From: Isoetes taiwanensis
Lineage: Eukaryota > Streptophyta > Lycopodiopsida > Isoetales > Isoetaceae
DNA length: 64,000 nt
Reading direction: 5' to 3'
NCBI GenBank assembly: GCA_021234155.1
Contig: JAJEKV010000002.1
Coordinates: forward strand, 4,227,795-4,291,794
Positions 12,600 through 22,741 of this stretch are shown here, piece after piece. Position 1 is the first letter of the stretch; every line of letters starts with the position of its first letter. The notes beneath the pieces were generated by a model. The model was not told the DNA's origin. It worked only from the letters and a program-made list of their open reading frames with translations, and ran no database searches. A program made the translations under genes and the position numbers.

Positions 12600-12838
12600 C
12601 GGGCCACCGAAGGGCAACCCTCCGTGCACAGCACCTTGTTAATTTAGTTAACTTTTAGTTAATTTTGCTAACTTAACTGAACAAGGTGCGAAGTCAAGTT
12701 TAGTTAGTGTTTTTGGTTAAAAACGTTAACTAAATTCTTAACTATATTTCTTAACTGTAAACTTAACTAGTGGTGTGAATGTAAATTTAGTTAAAAACCA
12801 TATTTTAACTTAACTTAACCGTAGGTGCGAATGTACCC
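12600..12838 (-). repeat. Right terminal inverted repeat of the 8.6 kb element
   Basis: Reverse-complemented, it begins GGGTACATTCGCACC followed by GGTTAAGTTAAGTTAA, matching 4211-4250. It contains many TTAACTTAA motifs and an inner GGGTTGCCC block. A directly repeated TAA follows at 12839-12841. Confidence 0.7.
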
Positions 12839-13149
12839 TAAGGCAGTTATCGTCTGGTAAGATCTTCCCATGCTTCCTATTTACACAGAGTTTTGTGTAT
12901 TTGATGTATTATTTTTGTTTAGTTGGAATTTTGGCATAATCCTTCTATATTATGCCTTTAGATGGCACATTATGACAGTAAATAGCAGAATTGTGGCTTT
13001 TTTAAGCATGTTGTATTACATTTGTTTCACATGCAATAGAAGTATTTCCGAAAAGTCGGGTTTCGATACAACTTTAAGTTAAGATCATTGCTTCCTGAAC
13101 TCAGACTTAAGGCTTAAGCTATGTATACAAGCTGGTCTAACATATAACC

Positions 13150-15254
13150 AGACTTGCATCCCCATCCTTCAAGAATACAAAAGTGTCATCTACATACTGC
13201 ATCATCAAGAAAAAAATCCTCTTGTTGAGGGTTAGGTGAGGCAGTTGAAGATAATTTATCTGTTTCTTCATAGGCAGGTAGGTCACCAATTTTGTTATTA
13301 TTTCAGCAACCACTAAGAAGAGATAGGGGGGCTAGAGGGCAGCCTTGTCTAACTCGCCTCCTACAATGGAACAATTTAGAGGGAGATCCATTGATTAAAA
13401 GGGCAGAAGAGGCTGTGACATTGAAACTTAAAACTTTTTGATATATTTCTTTCAAGAAGCCTAGGTGCAACATAGCTTGATGGAGGAATTGCCAGTTGAT
13501 TGTGTCATATGCCTTTTTGAAATCTAATTTGAGTAGCATACATTTCTGACCAAAGAGTTCGTTCTAGTGGAGATCGTTTGATGCCCCAGTGTAATTATCC
13601 AAAATGCTTCTGCTGCGAAGGAATGCAGATTGGCATGGGTTGATCCCCTGTTGAAGCACGCCCTTGATTCTGTTTGCCAAGATCTTTGCTAGAATCTTAT
13701 AGGTAATGTTGGTGAGGGAGATGGGTCTCCAGTCTCCTAGATTTTCATGGTGATCCACCTTGGGGATTAGAACAATATGACCATCATTGATTGCTGGGTG
13801 AAGTTTACTAGCTCTCCAAGCCCCTTGTATGAAAACGGTCGAATCAATTTTCATGATTTCCTGCTGCCATAGACTTCAAGGTCTCCCAGATTTCCTTTTC
13901 TTGAGGGACATCAAGAATATCATCATCCTCAATGGTTTGAGAAACTGGAATATCCTTAAAAAAAAGTTGCAATTCGGCTGGGTCAACTTTGTTTTCAGAG
14001 AAGAGCTCTGAATATTTCCTATAAAAGTAATCTTCAATATGCTTTTACTCATCCAGATAATCACCTTCCTCTGTTTTAATTTTTCCAATGCCATTGTTCA
14101 AACCCTATTTTTAGCCTCTCTGAAGAAGAAAGAGGAATTCCCTCTATCCATAAAGTTAATGTATTTACTTCTGCTTTTGACTGAAGAGCTTTAGCTTCAT
14201 TTTCTTCCACCAATTTGACTTTTGTTTCTAACTCAACCTCCTTCATCTGTAGGACAAGGTCATCTTTATTAGTGAATAGTTGTCCTCTGACCTATCTCAT
14301 TTCCTTATAAATTTCCAATTTTTTCTTTCTTCTATTTGTGAACCAATTTCTGCTCCAGTTTTTTTTTTTTTTGAGGAACGTGTTTTACTTCATATTATAC
14401 ACTCAAAATATTACAAAGTACTTCCAGAAGTAAGAAATGTCCCTGAACCCTGAAGCATCAATCACTTTTAGATGATCACTCCATATTGGAATTTTAATAC
14501 AATCAGGCCAATTGGAGATCTGAAAGCAATTATACAACTTCTTACGAATTTCTTGAAGCACCACCTGAGAAGAAATACGCTTATCATAAAAGACCTTTCT
14601 TCGCCTTCGCTTCCATACACTCCATATTAGCCAAGACTTTGCCATGTGAAATGCAATCCTTTTAGAAGCAGTCCACTGATTTGGATAAATACCCAAAAGA
14701 AAGTGCTCCAGTTTTTGACCCAGCCTTTAACTGTTTTAATTTTCTCCACAAAACTAGACATTGAGCCTGTTTTTGATATCTGAGGCAAGGAGTTGTAATA
14801 TTTCCTTGAAGGCACTACAAAAACTCTTCATATTAAGCGGGTGTTGAATTTAAAAGGAATGTTGGTCCCACCCTTTGTTGTGATTTCCAATTTCTGTGTC
14901 CACCGTTCTTCCCTTTCGGGTGAGTCTGTTGAGGCATATATATTTATGACAGCCAGCTCTTTACCTTCAATTTCCAACACAGCCATTGTCCATCTGCCCA
15001 TAGGATGTTTGAATGTAGCTATAGTCTTCTGTCCAATCCAAATTGTACATGTACCACCTCTGGTACCATCAGCTGCTGACCAGATAGAAGAGCTATTTGT
15101 ATGAATCCAACTACCATTCTAGCTGACTCAAATCAGGGAGTCTATGTTCTTGAAGAAGAACAATATCTTCTTTCATTTCCTTAATTGCAATGTGAGCTCT
15201 TTTTCTTTTGAGGGGGGCCTTAATGCCCCTCATATTCCATGTGACTATCTTCAT
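13150..15254 (-). pseudogene. LINE ORF2: endonuclease and reverse transcriptase remnants
   Basis: ORF2 makes the target-nicking endonuclease and the reverse transcriptase used for target-primed insertion. It starts MKIVTWNMRGIKAPLKRK at 15254, then DIVLLQEHRL, the usual start of the L1 apurinic-type endonuclease. Further endonuclease sequence (GRWTMAVLEIEGKELAVINI, then YASTDS) lies at about 15000-14930. The RT follows as LIPKVDHHENLGDWRPISL (about 13780), LLKLDFKKAYDTINWQFL (13530), VRQGCPLAPL (13345) and the catalytic box YVDDTFVF near 13180, where Val replaces the common Ala. The distal endonuclease is missing: 14830 passes directly into linker sequence, suggesting an internal deletion. 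Several in-frame stops make it non-functional. Confidence 0.85.
14364..14703 (-). mobile_element. Nested 5'-truncated LINE insertion
   Basis: The sequence TGCTCCAGTTTTT stands on both sides (about 14351-14363 and 14704-14716), a 13 bp target-site duplication. Inside, the low-coordinate end is a poly(T) run, which is a poly(A) tail on the minus strand. The minus strand reads AFHMAKSWLIWSVWKRRRR, typical of the extreme C-terminus of plant LINE ORF2. The insertion splits the linker of the older LINE: KGWVKNWS on one side resumes as NWFTNRRKKKLEIYKEM on the other. It is about 340 bp, a classic truncated target-primed insertion. Confidence 0.85.
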
Positions 15255-17249
15255 TAGGCAGGGTATTTCTTCCTCTCCTGAACCCTGAGGTTTAGGGCAG
15301 GACTATTGTCTAAAAACTGAACTTTTTTATGACCCTTCTTGATTGGAAGGGGAGTGACGAATTCTTCTCCCTCATCAATTATTGGGGAGGGAATCTTGCT
15401 GATTTCCTCCTCAGGTGAGATTTGTGTCGATTCCTTTGAGAATTGAAGATCCTCTGTCCCATTAAATCCCTCACTATCAGATATCTCCATAGGTGATTTT
15501 GTGAAGAATTTGTATGGTGTTCTATTATGCTCCACCTGCATTTCATTCATGGGAGTAGGATTTCCAAACTTCTCACTTGTAGGAGTAGTTTATTTTTCAC
15601 CTTCTTCCATTATATTTAGTAAAACATCAAAAAGCTCAGCCTCTGTTGGCTGGCTTGGAGTGGAGGACGGCTCTTTTTCTGGAATATCTGGAGATTTTAC
15701 CATATGAGAGCATTCTCCCCTACATTCACCCCTCAAGATTCCATCTATTGATTCCGAGGTTAGAGCTTCAGGGTAGACATTAATAGGGGGCTTATCACCA
15801 TCCCTGATTGTTAATGTGTTACTCCTTATGTGGTGAGCAGATTTGATAGGGATCTCATTAGAAATAGCCAACTCTTTGCCTTTATAAGAGACCAATACAT
15901 TATCTTGGCCACATGGAGTTATAGGGATTACCTTCTGGTTTTCCTGGCCATGTGGACTTACAAGCCTCTATGATTGGCTCATTTGTCCAGCTGGGCTTAG
16001 AGGGGCAATAGTCTGACTAGATATCAGATCCACTACCTGGCCAGTTGGACTTAAAGGGACTATGGTCTGACTTGTTACCTGTTCTCACTGGCCTGTTACG
16101 TGCTCATCTACCTGACCAACTGGATTCACCAAGATTTTAAAGCCATTTGCCAATTTATTGTCTTGGTTTTTTCTCTTCCATTCTTGTCTTGTCTTTTTTA
16201 TTTCAGCTACATTTCATTCCAGATACTCCTTCAGAGCCCTCTCCTTCTATTTTCTGGCTTTCCTTCTGGCACTATCATTCATATTCTTTTTTTTACTTTT
16301 GGGATTGGCCTAGCCTTCAGTAGTATTATCCGAAATTTTGATGTCCTTAAAACCCCGTTCAGGGAACTGTTGCCTTGGTACTTGTTTTTTTGCTCATGTT
16401 CCTTTGCAAACCCCTCCTCCATGCAATCTGAGACCACAAATATTACATGGAATTGGAAGACCCTGCCATTGCAGGTTCAATTTCTGGGTTGTTCCAAAAA
16501 AATCTATATATTCCAGCTGTTTGGATATGGGTTTCAGGATATCTAGTTGGATCCAAACTCTCGGGGCCCTTTCAGCTACATTGTCACAGCCAATATATTG
16601 ACCCAGATCTTGGAATAGCGTTTTGAACAGATCCTCGTGCCAGTACATAGGATTCAGACCCTGTATTGAGCAAGATGCTCGATGGAATAGTTCCTCCAGA
16701 GTTTGCGGATCAAATTTCGGGTTCCACTTTTGAAAATAAAATTGAGTGTTTGCTTTATAAATCGTTCCCTATTTCAATAATAATTGGACAGAGTTGGAGT
16801 CTCCACATTCAACCACAAAAAAAGGGAAATCACGCTAGTAGACCCCTGAAATCGTGAGTTTTTTTATCCATTTTCAGTATCTCACTCTTCAGCAAATTGA
16901 GTTTGACTCCTTCGTGTCTGATACACCCAATAACCGCCTTTTCCTGGAGATCTTTAAGCCTATTGGAAATACAGAGGTGATCAAGGGAGGGTATACCTTT
17001 GAACTCCGGTCTGATTCTGAGCTCCTCCTGTTTGAGCATTGTCCTTTGCTCCGTGTTTATTTGATCCAAAATAGGGCCGACCAGATTGCTCTCCATTTGT
17101 ACTGGTGTCAGTCCATTTTGCATTCTTGTCTTCTGCTGAGGTTCCTTCTTCTTGAGTTGTCTGTTATGCTGAGAAGTCGCCATTGGGATCATCCAGTCTC
17201 CAACCGCAAAGAAGTTTTTTTTGTTTGTGGTTGTCTCTGTCAATTCCAT
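15254..17249 (-). pseudogene. LINE ORF1 (gag-like) remnants
   Basis: ORF1 proteins of plant L1 elements bind the element RNA. Open pieces on the minus strand are 17249-16830 (MELTETTTNKKNFFAVGDW onward), 16648-16394 with a perfect zinc knuckle CNICGLRLHGGGVC (C-x2-C-x4-H-x4-C, near 16420), and 15895-15254, an acidic, Ser/Pro-rich tail ending KKYPA. Frameshifts or stops separate the pieces. The stop of the last piece (TAA, 15256-15254) shares its final A with the ATG of ORF2 (15254-15252), forming TAATG. Confidence 0.7.
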
Positions 17250-17250
17250 G

Positions 17251-17930
17251 CACTATAGTTTTCACATACTCAATCATCTCCTTTTGCATTATGTCCTATT
17301 AAATAAGGACAACCACAGGCCCACTAGATCTTCATTGGGCTATACAGGCCCAATGCCACTACCTGACGATCCCTTTCCTTGCCCCTGTGGCCCACCAGAG
17401 GGCACAGTATCCAGTGGCCTCCTTTCACTGTAACACATCCCATGGCCTTTAGACCCCTTGCCCAATGCTGTCATCTCACACTCTCTCACACTCTCTCACA
17501 CACCACCTTACCTGTGCGCCTCAAACCCTAGCGCCATTCTCCTCCCATTGAAATTCGTAACCAGAATGTGATAGTTGCAAGATAATACCTTGCACCTTTA
17601 GTAGCTTCGAATGAACAATCTTATATCAAATGTTATAAATATATGACCCTACTTAAGCGTGGCAATGCCAGATGCACATTTACTAGTATTATATTAGTTA
17701 GATCAATTAAATATTACGCAACCATAGGCATCTGCAATAGGCATGTGCCATATGCAATACCATTATTGCTATTGGATAAAATAATTGTTCCATTTAGAAT
17801 TTTCACAAGTTCATTTTTTAACAAACAAGTACTTGTTTAAAAAGAAATTCTAGCAGAAGAGCAGGCTTGGGGCAAAGGGTTAGCAATGGTTATTATTCCC
17901 ATGAAATACAATGCCAATAGATGTGTGGTT
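17251..17930. other. No gene seen
   Basis: Contains three near-perfect CACACTCTCT units around 17475-17505 and a palindrome TTAACAAACAAGTACTTGTT near 17819. Nothing coding is recognised. Confidence 0.5.
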
Positions 17931-17933
17931 TGT

Positions 17934-18022
17934 GTACCTGCCGAAAGCTTATCACCGGGATTAAAAAACCCCGCCCTTTCGGGTTTTTGAGGAAAAACCC
18001 TAGTGATAAGCCTTCGGCAAGG
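17934..18022. repeat. Foldback palindrome family, copy A
   Basis: An imperfect hairpin of about 80 bases. The outer stem is TGCCGAAAGCTTATCAC against GTGATAAGCCTTCGGCA, the core GGGATTAAAAAACCCC, then CCCTTTCGGGTTTTTGAGG and AAAAACCCTA. Related copies lie at 26215-26290 (B), 27150-27250 (C, opposite orientation, matching A over about 100 bases) and 49090-49165 (D, opposite orientation). The core is conserved while the outer stem differs between copies but still pairs. Confidence 0.75.
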
Positions 18023-18239
18023 GGCTTGGATAAACATAAGGCTGAGAATTCGCTCCCAAAACCCATGAATGGAGAAGTCAAAGCTATTGTCGCTTGCCAA
18101 CCTGTACCTGCACATCATCAACACTAGAAAAAATGTGACAAAACAAACCTCCCAAAGTGGAGGGGCTGATCACGCGTGCCACGCGACAATAAAACAAAAA
18201 CCTCTTCAAATAGAAGGGCTGGTCACGCGTGCCAGGCGA

Positions 18240-18480
18240 CAAATACATTAAACAATTAATGGGGGAGGGTGGGTTTCAAAGAAAAGAGAATAAGGTACTG
18301 CTGAGAGAGAAGAGGAAGCGCCGATGAGACGTTGATGAAGAACCTCGCCTAATATAGCGATCTCCCAACCAGAGAAGGCATGCACCGCATGCATGCATGC
18401 AAGACATGCATGCTCGCCCCATTCTAGAATTTCGATCTGAGGGCTCGGATCGATGGGATTTTTTATACAAGGGTAGGTGT
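18240..18480 (-). repeat. Promoter-like dispersed repeat R1, copy 1
   Basis: On the minus strand it reads GATCGATGG-type sequence, then GATCCGAGCCCTCAGATCG, then ATTCTAGAATGGGGCGAGCA, GCATGC-rich palindromic runs, CGCTATATTAGGCGAGG and GGTTCTTCATCAACGTCTCA. Copies 2 and 3 (25440, 25800) lie on the + strand and copy 4 (26860) on the minus strand. The order resembles a core promoter and leader, but that is inference. Confidence 0.7.
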
Positions 18481-18730
18481 AGTTTATTCTTTTCTTTTCT
18501 CTAGAACATGACAAATAGACTTAGATAGTGGTTGCATTAAAGTGATGTTGCAGTCCCTAGGGAAGGTCACAATTGATTGTCTGAGCAAGATGTCAGTAAA
18601 TTGTGTTAGTGCAAACATAATATGATCACATATTATGGCCTAATGCTTTACGCGACATAACTATAATGGCAAACATTTTAGAGCTGAAATTTCTTATGAT
18701 GGTAGAATGTCAAACAACAACTAGCTTTTG

Positions 18731-19070
18731 ACATGTCTCATTCAATTCTATATCGAACATCGCATGTCTCATTCAATTCTCTATTTTCTGTGTTTTTTTT
18801 TACGTCGCACATCCCTGGCACGTCAATTATTTCTAACAGCCATGCACTTCATCTCTTTTTCAAGTTGGCAACATAGGGTTTATTTATGTTGGACTTCGAT
18901 TCTTGAAGCTTCACAAGTATGAGTGGTTTTTAATTCTAGAAAGAGATCTTCCCTTTCCTTGCATAAATCGAAAATCTTCTAAAATGGTCTTGAAGCTTCA
19001 TCAGAGCTCTCCATAATGAAGTTATAATTGAATGTGAGTTGCACAATTCATGGATTGTGAAAGGAAGACC
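18731..19070 (+). repeat. Left arm of a long inverted repeat
   Basis: Similar, as reverse complement, to 24929-25250. Both contain the GTCTCATTCAATTCT-like tandem, AGATCTTCC-TTTCCTTGCAT, GAAGCTTCA, AAGTTATAATTGAA and TTCATGGATTGTGAAAGGA. The outer repeats R1 copy 1 and copy 2 continue the same inverted order. Confidence 0.75.
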
Positions 19071-19364
19071 ATAAGTTTTGTTGCCAAAAAGCATGAGTTT
19101 TGTGGTAGATGGTAAAAATGAAGAGAACTCTACTGCCATGAGCAATTTTAAAGTGCAAAATCATAATCCAGAATTCTAAAATGTGTTTCCCACATCACAT
19201 TTTTAGTTGCAAGTTTTACAAAGTTTAGGATAGCTCAATGATATGCTGGTCTTCAAGATTTGCATAATTAGAATATTTAATCATTTTTTTTATGTCCAGA
19301 TGTTGCTCAGATAAACCATCGTAATGCAAATGCAGATATAGTAGTTTTAAAAAAGGTATTGCTT

Positions 19365-20150
19365 CCTTTTTTTGATGGACGACAAGCTTTATTTATCAAT
19401 CAAATTTATAACAATATAAAATGCAAAGATAGGATTATAACCCTAGCGAATAAACTGATCCAATTGAGCATGACCATCTGTCTATGCATTTTGAAGGTAT
19501 GTATGCCAAATCAGTACTTTCTTTTCCTGATCAAGAGAAGAACCATTATAAGCCATAACAATTTTATTTTGTGTCCAATGAAGAAGAATCTTGTCTGCAG
19601 TATCTATACCCTTAAAGATAAGTAGTCTTCTCCTCTACCACATGGACCATATAAAAGGCAAGCCACACGCAAGATGAAAAGCTCGTTTCTGCCATGCATC
19701 AGGATAGATAGCAAGCACAACTTGCTGGCTAGATCGAGGCGTGCCAAATCAGATTAACAACCAAGTCCATGCTTGCCGAAGCCGCTCACACAAGAAAAAC
19801 CAATGATCAATACTCTCAACCCTTTGCTTACATAAAGGAAAGAGCTTTGAAATCCAATTATCAATTTTATGGACCAGCCTGTTGACTCCATCTATGGATC
19901 ACTTGCCACCACAAAGCCACCACTTTGGGATGAAGCAACTTATCCTATACCCATGTCCAAACACTTTTCTATTGTGGCCGAGGGGCCTGAAGATGCCATC
20001 TATTAGACGACGGTAAGATTTCAGCGCTCTAGCTTGATACCCTGATGGCGATCCCATACAGTTACTTCAATCTGTGGGCCAGAATCCTATGGAAAAAATG
20101 CAGCAATACGAGTCCAAATTACTCTATCCCATCCGTACAACAAGAATTCT
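19365..20150 (-). mobile_element. LINE 3' fragment (zinc-binding C-terminal region)
   Basis: The low-coordinate end is a T run followed by GATGGACGACAAGC, as for a poly(A) tail on the minus strand, and it resembles the tail of the nested LINE at 14364. The minus strand encodes ESTDHWFFLCERLRQAW near 19810, the conserved reverse-transcriptase-associated zinc-binding region at the end of plant LINE ORF2. Frames are broken. The upstream RT part is not contiguous, although a similar minus-strand RT piece occurs at 22742-24110. Confidence 0.7.
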
Positions 20151-20687
20151 GTTCTAAATACTTCCCATGACATGAAATGACCAGACTCATACCAAGCTGC
20201 AATATGTAGCAAAATAACAGGGGGTTTCCCTTGTATTTTTATACCTTTTTCCCTATGGTTTTCATATGATTGTTTGTCGTATTTCATGGGACATACTAAT
20301 GCGTATATCTAGAGTGCGCATACGCGCTAATAAAATTTCATCATATTTTTCAATGGTTAACCCCTTAAACATGCAATATTTTGACATTTTAGGGTTCTCT
20401 ACTTCTATATTCATAAGAAACTATTGTTTATTTTACATGCAAGGATCGAGGACCATAAGGCTAGGGTTTTCCATTGCTATCGACCTAAGAACCCGGCCCG
20501 TCGAGCGGCATAGTTCTTCATTCGGCTTCCATAGTCTGGCGAATCCTTCAATGCTCCAACACAAATGTTCGATACGAGCATGTTTATTGCAGTTGAACAT
20601 GCCATCCCTTTAGGCTTTTACAGACCTTCCATTTAGTCTTCCGGGTAATTGATGCAGGTTACAATTTCGGAAAACTGTCACACTTAG
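20151..20687. other. No gene seen
   Basis: Mixed AT-rich sequence between the LINE tail and the sucrose synthase fragment. No domain recognised. Confidence 0.5.
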
Positions 20688-20752
20688 AAGACCTCAAGCG
20701 TAAAGACCCTCATTTGTATCGATGCAAAGTTTTGTCTTATTCTGTTATTTCT
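20688..20752 (+). repeat. Direct repeat upstream of the sucrose synthase fragment
   Basis: CTCAAGCGTAAAGACCCTCA followed by TTTGTATCG and a GTTTTGTCTTATT stretch recurs at about 21690-21755 with few changes. The two copies bracket the sucrose synthase fragment in the same orientation, about 1.0 kb apart. Confidence 0.85.
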
Positions 20753-20915
20753 TTTGGTGATTTTTGTTGTGGGTCTTCCACAAATCACCGGTTTCATCCA
20801 CCCGAGAACTATCTTCAGCGGTTTAATACTGCCTCTGTTCTCTAATTTTTGAGACCTTGAATTGTTTCTGCAAATTTTTCCTTCTCCAGGAGCAAAAACG
20901 TCTTCCCTGATCCGG

Positions 20916-21565
20916 ATGACTAGTGGCGGGCCTGTGCTTACCCGCATGACAAGTATGTGAGAGCGAGTTCAGGATTCGCTCTTGGAGCATCAGAACCAGC
21001 TGGTTTGGCCGTCTTATCAAGGTATGAGCCTTTCAAGCTTCAACAGTAGTTTGGAAAATGTTCCATTCTTTATTTCCTGCCATATGCCACACATCTGTCT
21101 CCCTCCTCCCATTACATCTCAAAATGTGCCATGCCGTCCCACTCAATCTACATTAAGGAAGTTATGCTAGGATCTAAGCTTGTTCTTCACAAAGTTCTAG
21201 ATCATGATCAAACTTCGTTCTTGGGACCCCTCTTTAGAGCCCAACATTGAATGTTGTACAGTTTATTGCTAATGGTAGCACAATGCTTCGCCATATCAGC
21301 TTATTGATGCACTAAACACTGTAGAAGATGAGGAGACTCGGCAAATGCTCTTAGATGGTGTGTTTGGTGGGATTCTACGGTCTACTCGGGTGGAATTTTT
21401 TGTGGAATTTTTTTTAAGAAGATTTGCAAACGTTTGTAGCCTCAATGTAGCTAGTTCAAGATTGCTAAATGTTGGTGCTTTTTTATCCAGGAAGCTATGA
21501 TCTTGCCACCATGGGTAGCTCTTGCAGTTCGTCCACACCCAGGAGTGTGGGAGTATGTGCACTTT
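20916..21565 (+). pseudogene. Sucrose synthase, 5' exon fragment
   Basis: Sucrose synthase reversibly cleaves sucrose with UDP to UDP-glucose and fructose in the cytosol. Exon 1 (20916-21021) reads MTSGGPVLTRMTSM, stop, ERVQDSLLEHQNQLV, the family N-terminus, with TGA where an Arg codon belongs. Exon 2 (about 21295-21389) reads QLIDALNTVEDEETRQMLLD, then GVFGGILRST, and ends at a GT donor. It has two extra bases near its start. Exon 3 starts after a CAG acceptor at 21491: [23 protein letters not shown], then loses similarity near 21565. Only about 90 of roughly 800 residues are present and the glycosyltransferase domain is absent. A captured, dead fragment. Confidence 0.85.
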
Positions 21566-21689
21566 TAATGAAGCAGGGAATGGATGTGAGTTCTTATGGA
21601 GCGAGGGGGCTTATGTAAAACTTCACGGTCCTTCAATTCGAGAGCCAAATGTGTACTCTTTTGGCACTCCATATCGATTGATCTTTGAA

Positions 21690-21755
21690 GACTCAAAGCG
21701 TAAAGACCCTCATTTGTATCGGACTTAAAGCTTTGTCTTATTACATTTATTTCTT
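21690..21755 (+). repeat. Direct repeat downstream of the sucrose synthase fragment
   Basis: Second copy of the segment at 20688-20752, starting CTCAAAGCGTAAAGACCCTC. It joins the sucrose synthase remnant to the following PPR fragment. Confidence 0.85.
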
Positions 21756-21779
21756 TTCTAATGTTAATGGGATATGTAA

Positions 21780-22571
21780 GCAAGTTGGCATTGTGAATAT
21801 ATCATCCTTTACAAAGGCTATTGGAGCATGTGGAAGTATTGTTGAGGCAAATTCTGCCTTTACTAAGGTCCTACAAGCCACAATTTATACGTGGAGTGCC
21901 ATTGTTTTGGCCAATGTGGACCTTGGACAGGCTGAGGCTGCAATTGAACTTTATTGCAGAATAAAACAATCAGATAGTGAGAATGACCAGCATATTTATG
22001 TTTCTGCCCTAAAAGCATGCTCTTCAGCGTCATATCTTTGCCAGGGAAGACTTGTGCATAATCAGATCATTTGCAGTTCAAGCATCTTAAAAGCGTGTGC
22101 CAGCATTAGGGCCATTGAAAGAGGTACATTCATGAGTATGTGATGGGATCCAAGTTTCAAAGGCTGCTTTTTTTTAGTTTCAAAAAGCGTTTTTGTGGGT
22201 AGCACATTGGTGGACATGTATGCAGCATGCAGAAGGCAGGAATAATGCCAGACACAGTAGTATTTGCCATTTTGAAAGCATTCAACAGCACTGGGGCCAT
22301 GGATAGAGCAAGGCATATTCATGAGCAAATTATGAAGAAGGGTTTCCAGTTTGATGCAGCAGTAGCAAATGCTCTTGTGGACATGTATGCAAAATGTGGT
22401 TGCTTGGAAGAGGCACATGAACTCTTTCAGACATTGCCAATGCGGGATGTTGGATTGTGGAATACAATCATTTTTTGGTATGTCCAGCATGGTTACACCT
22501 TCCATGCTTTAGAATGCTTTGGGAAAATGCAGGACGAAAGATTGAGGCCAGATGCAATGTCCATGTTTTGA
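21780..22571 (+). pseudogene. PPR fragment in the inverted-repeat block
   Basis: PPR-like repeats read SSFTKAIGACGSIVEAN, LGQAEAAIELYCRIKQS, IYVSALKACSSASYLCQG, LKACASIRAIERG, then after a break IMPDTVVFAILKAFNSTGAM, HIHEQIMKKGFQFDAAVANA, LVDMYAKCGCLEEAHELF, MRDVGLWNTIIFWYVQHG and FGKMQDERLRPDAMSMF. The second half (22227-22571) is cleanly open, but a stop at about 22141 and a frame change separate it from the first. No start, N-terminal targeting sequence or E/DYW end is seen. Its wording is very close to the PPR fragment at 57590-58530, so they may share a donor family. Confidence 0.8.
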
Positions 22572-22741
22572 AACCATTAGAAACAAGTACTTCTTTAACT
22601 ATTTGGCATATTTTAAAATACTCTCTATAACTTGAGTGTGATTTGGCAAATTCTTGAGTACATGGTGCAACACCTCAGTTTTTTTTCAATGCGTGTATCT
22701 TGTTTTCTTTGTCTGATTTTGTTAGGGCCCGAAGGGCCCAA

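Larger units (their letters stand above)
4211..12838. mobile_element. 8.6 kb gene-carrying TIR transposon, PIF/Harbinger-like
   Basis: The two ends are inverted copies of each other: GGGTCTATTCGCACC on the left, and GGGTACATTCGCACC when the right end is reverse-complemented, with 23 of the first 27 positions identical. Both are followed by runs of GTTAAGTTA-like subterminal motifs, and the similarity continues inward to a GGGTTGCCC block about 320 bases in on the left and 230 on the right. TAA flanks both ends directly (4208-4210 and 12839-12841), which with G-rich termini fits PIF/Harbinger. No transposase is visible, so it would be non-autonomous. Inside lie fragments of a YAE1-domain gene, two PPR genes and an EMS1-like receptor kinase, all on the + strand and all broken, as expected for captured gene pieces. 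The alternative is two unrelated MITEs facing each other; neither has its own second end nearby, which argues against that. Confidence 0.6.
13150..17250 (-). mobile_element. LINE (L1-type), decayed, ORF1 and ORF2
   Basis: Reading the minus strand from 17250 downwards there is an ORF1 region (about 17249-15254) and an ORF2 region with endonuclease and reverse transcriptase (15254-13150). The layout is that of plant L1-type LINEs. ORF2 is interrupted by stops, frameshifts and a nested LINE fragment at 14364-14703. The RNase H and C-terminal zinc regions and the poly(A) end are not recognised downstream of 13150, so the 3' part is missing or unrecognisable. A CACACTCTCT repeat at about 17475-17505 lies just upstream and may belong to the 5' leader. 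Confidence 0.85.

Noticed and set aside
16100-16546. A 148-codon + strand open frame.
   Set aside because: It is antisense to the LINE ORF1 zinc-knuckle region.
17934-18022. The palindrome family as a hammerhead or twister ribozyme.
   Set aside because: I looked for CTGATGA plus GAAA (hammerhead) and the twister core; no copy contains them in the right arrangement.
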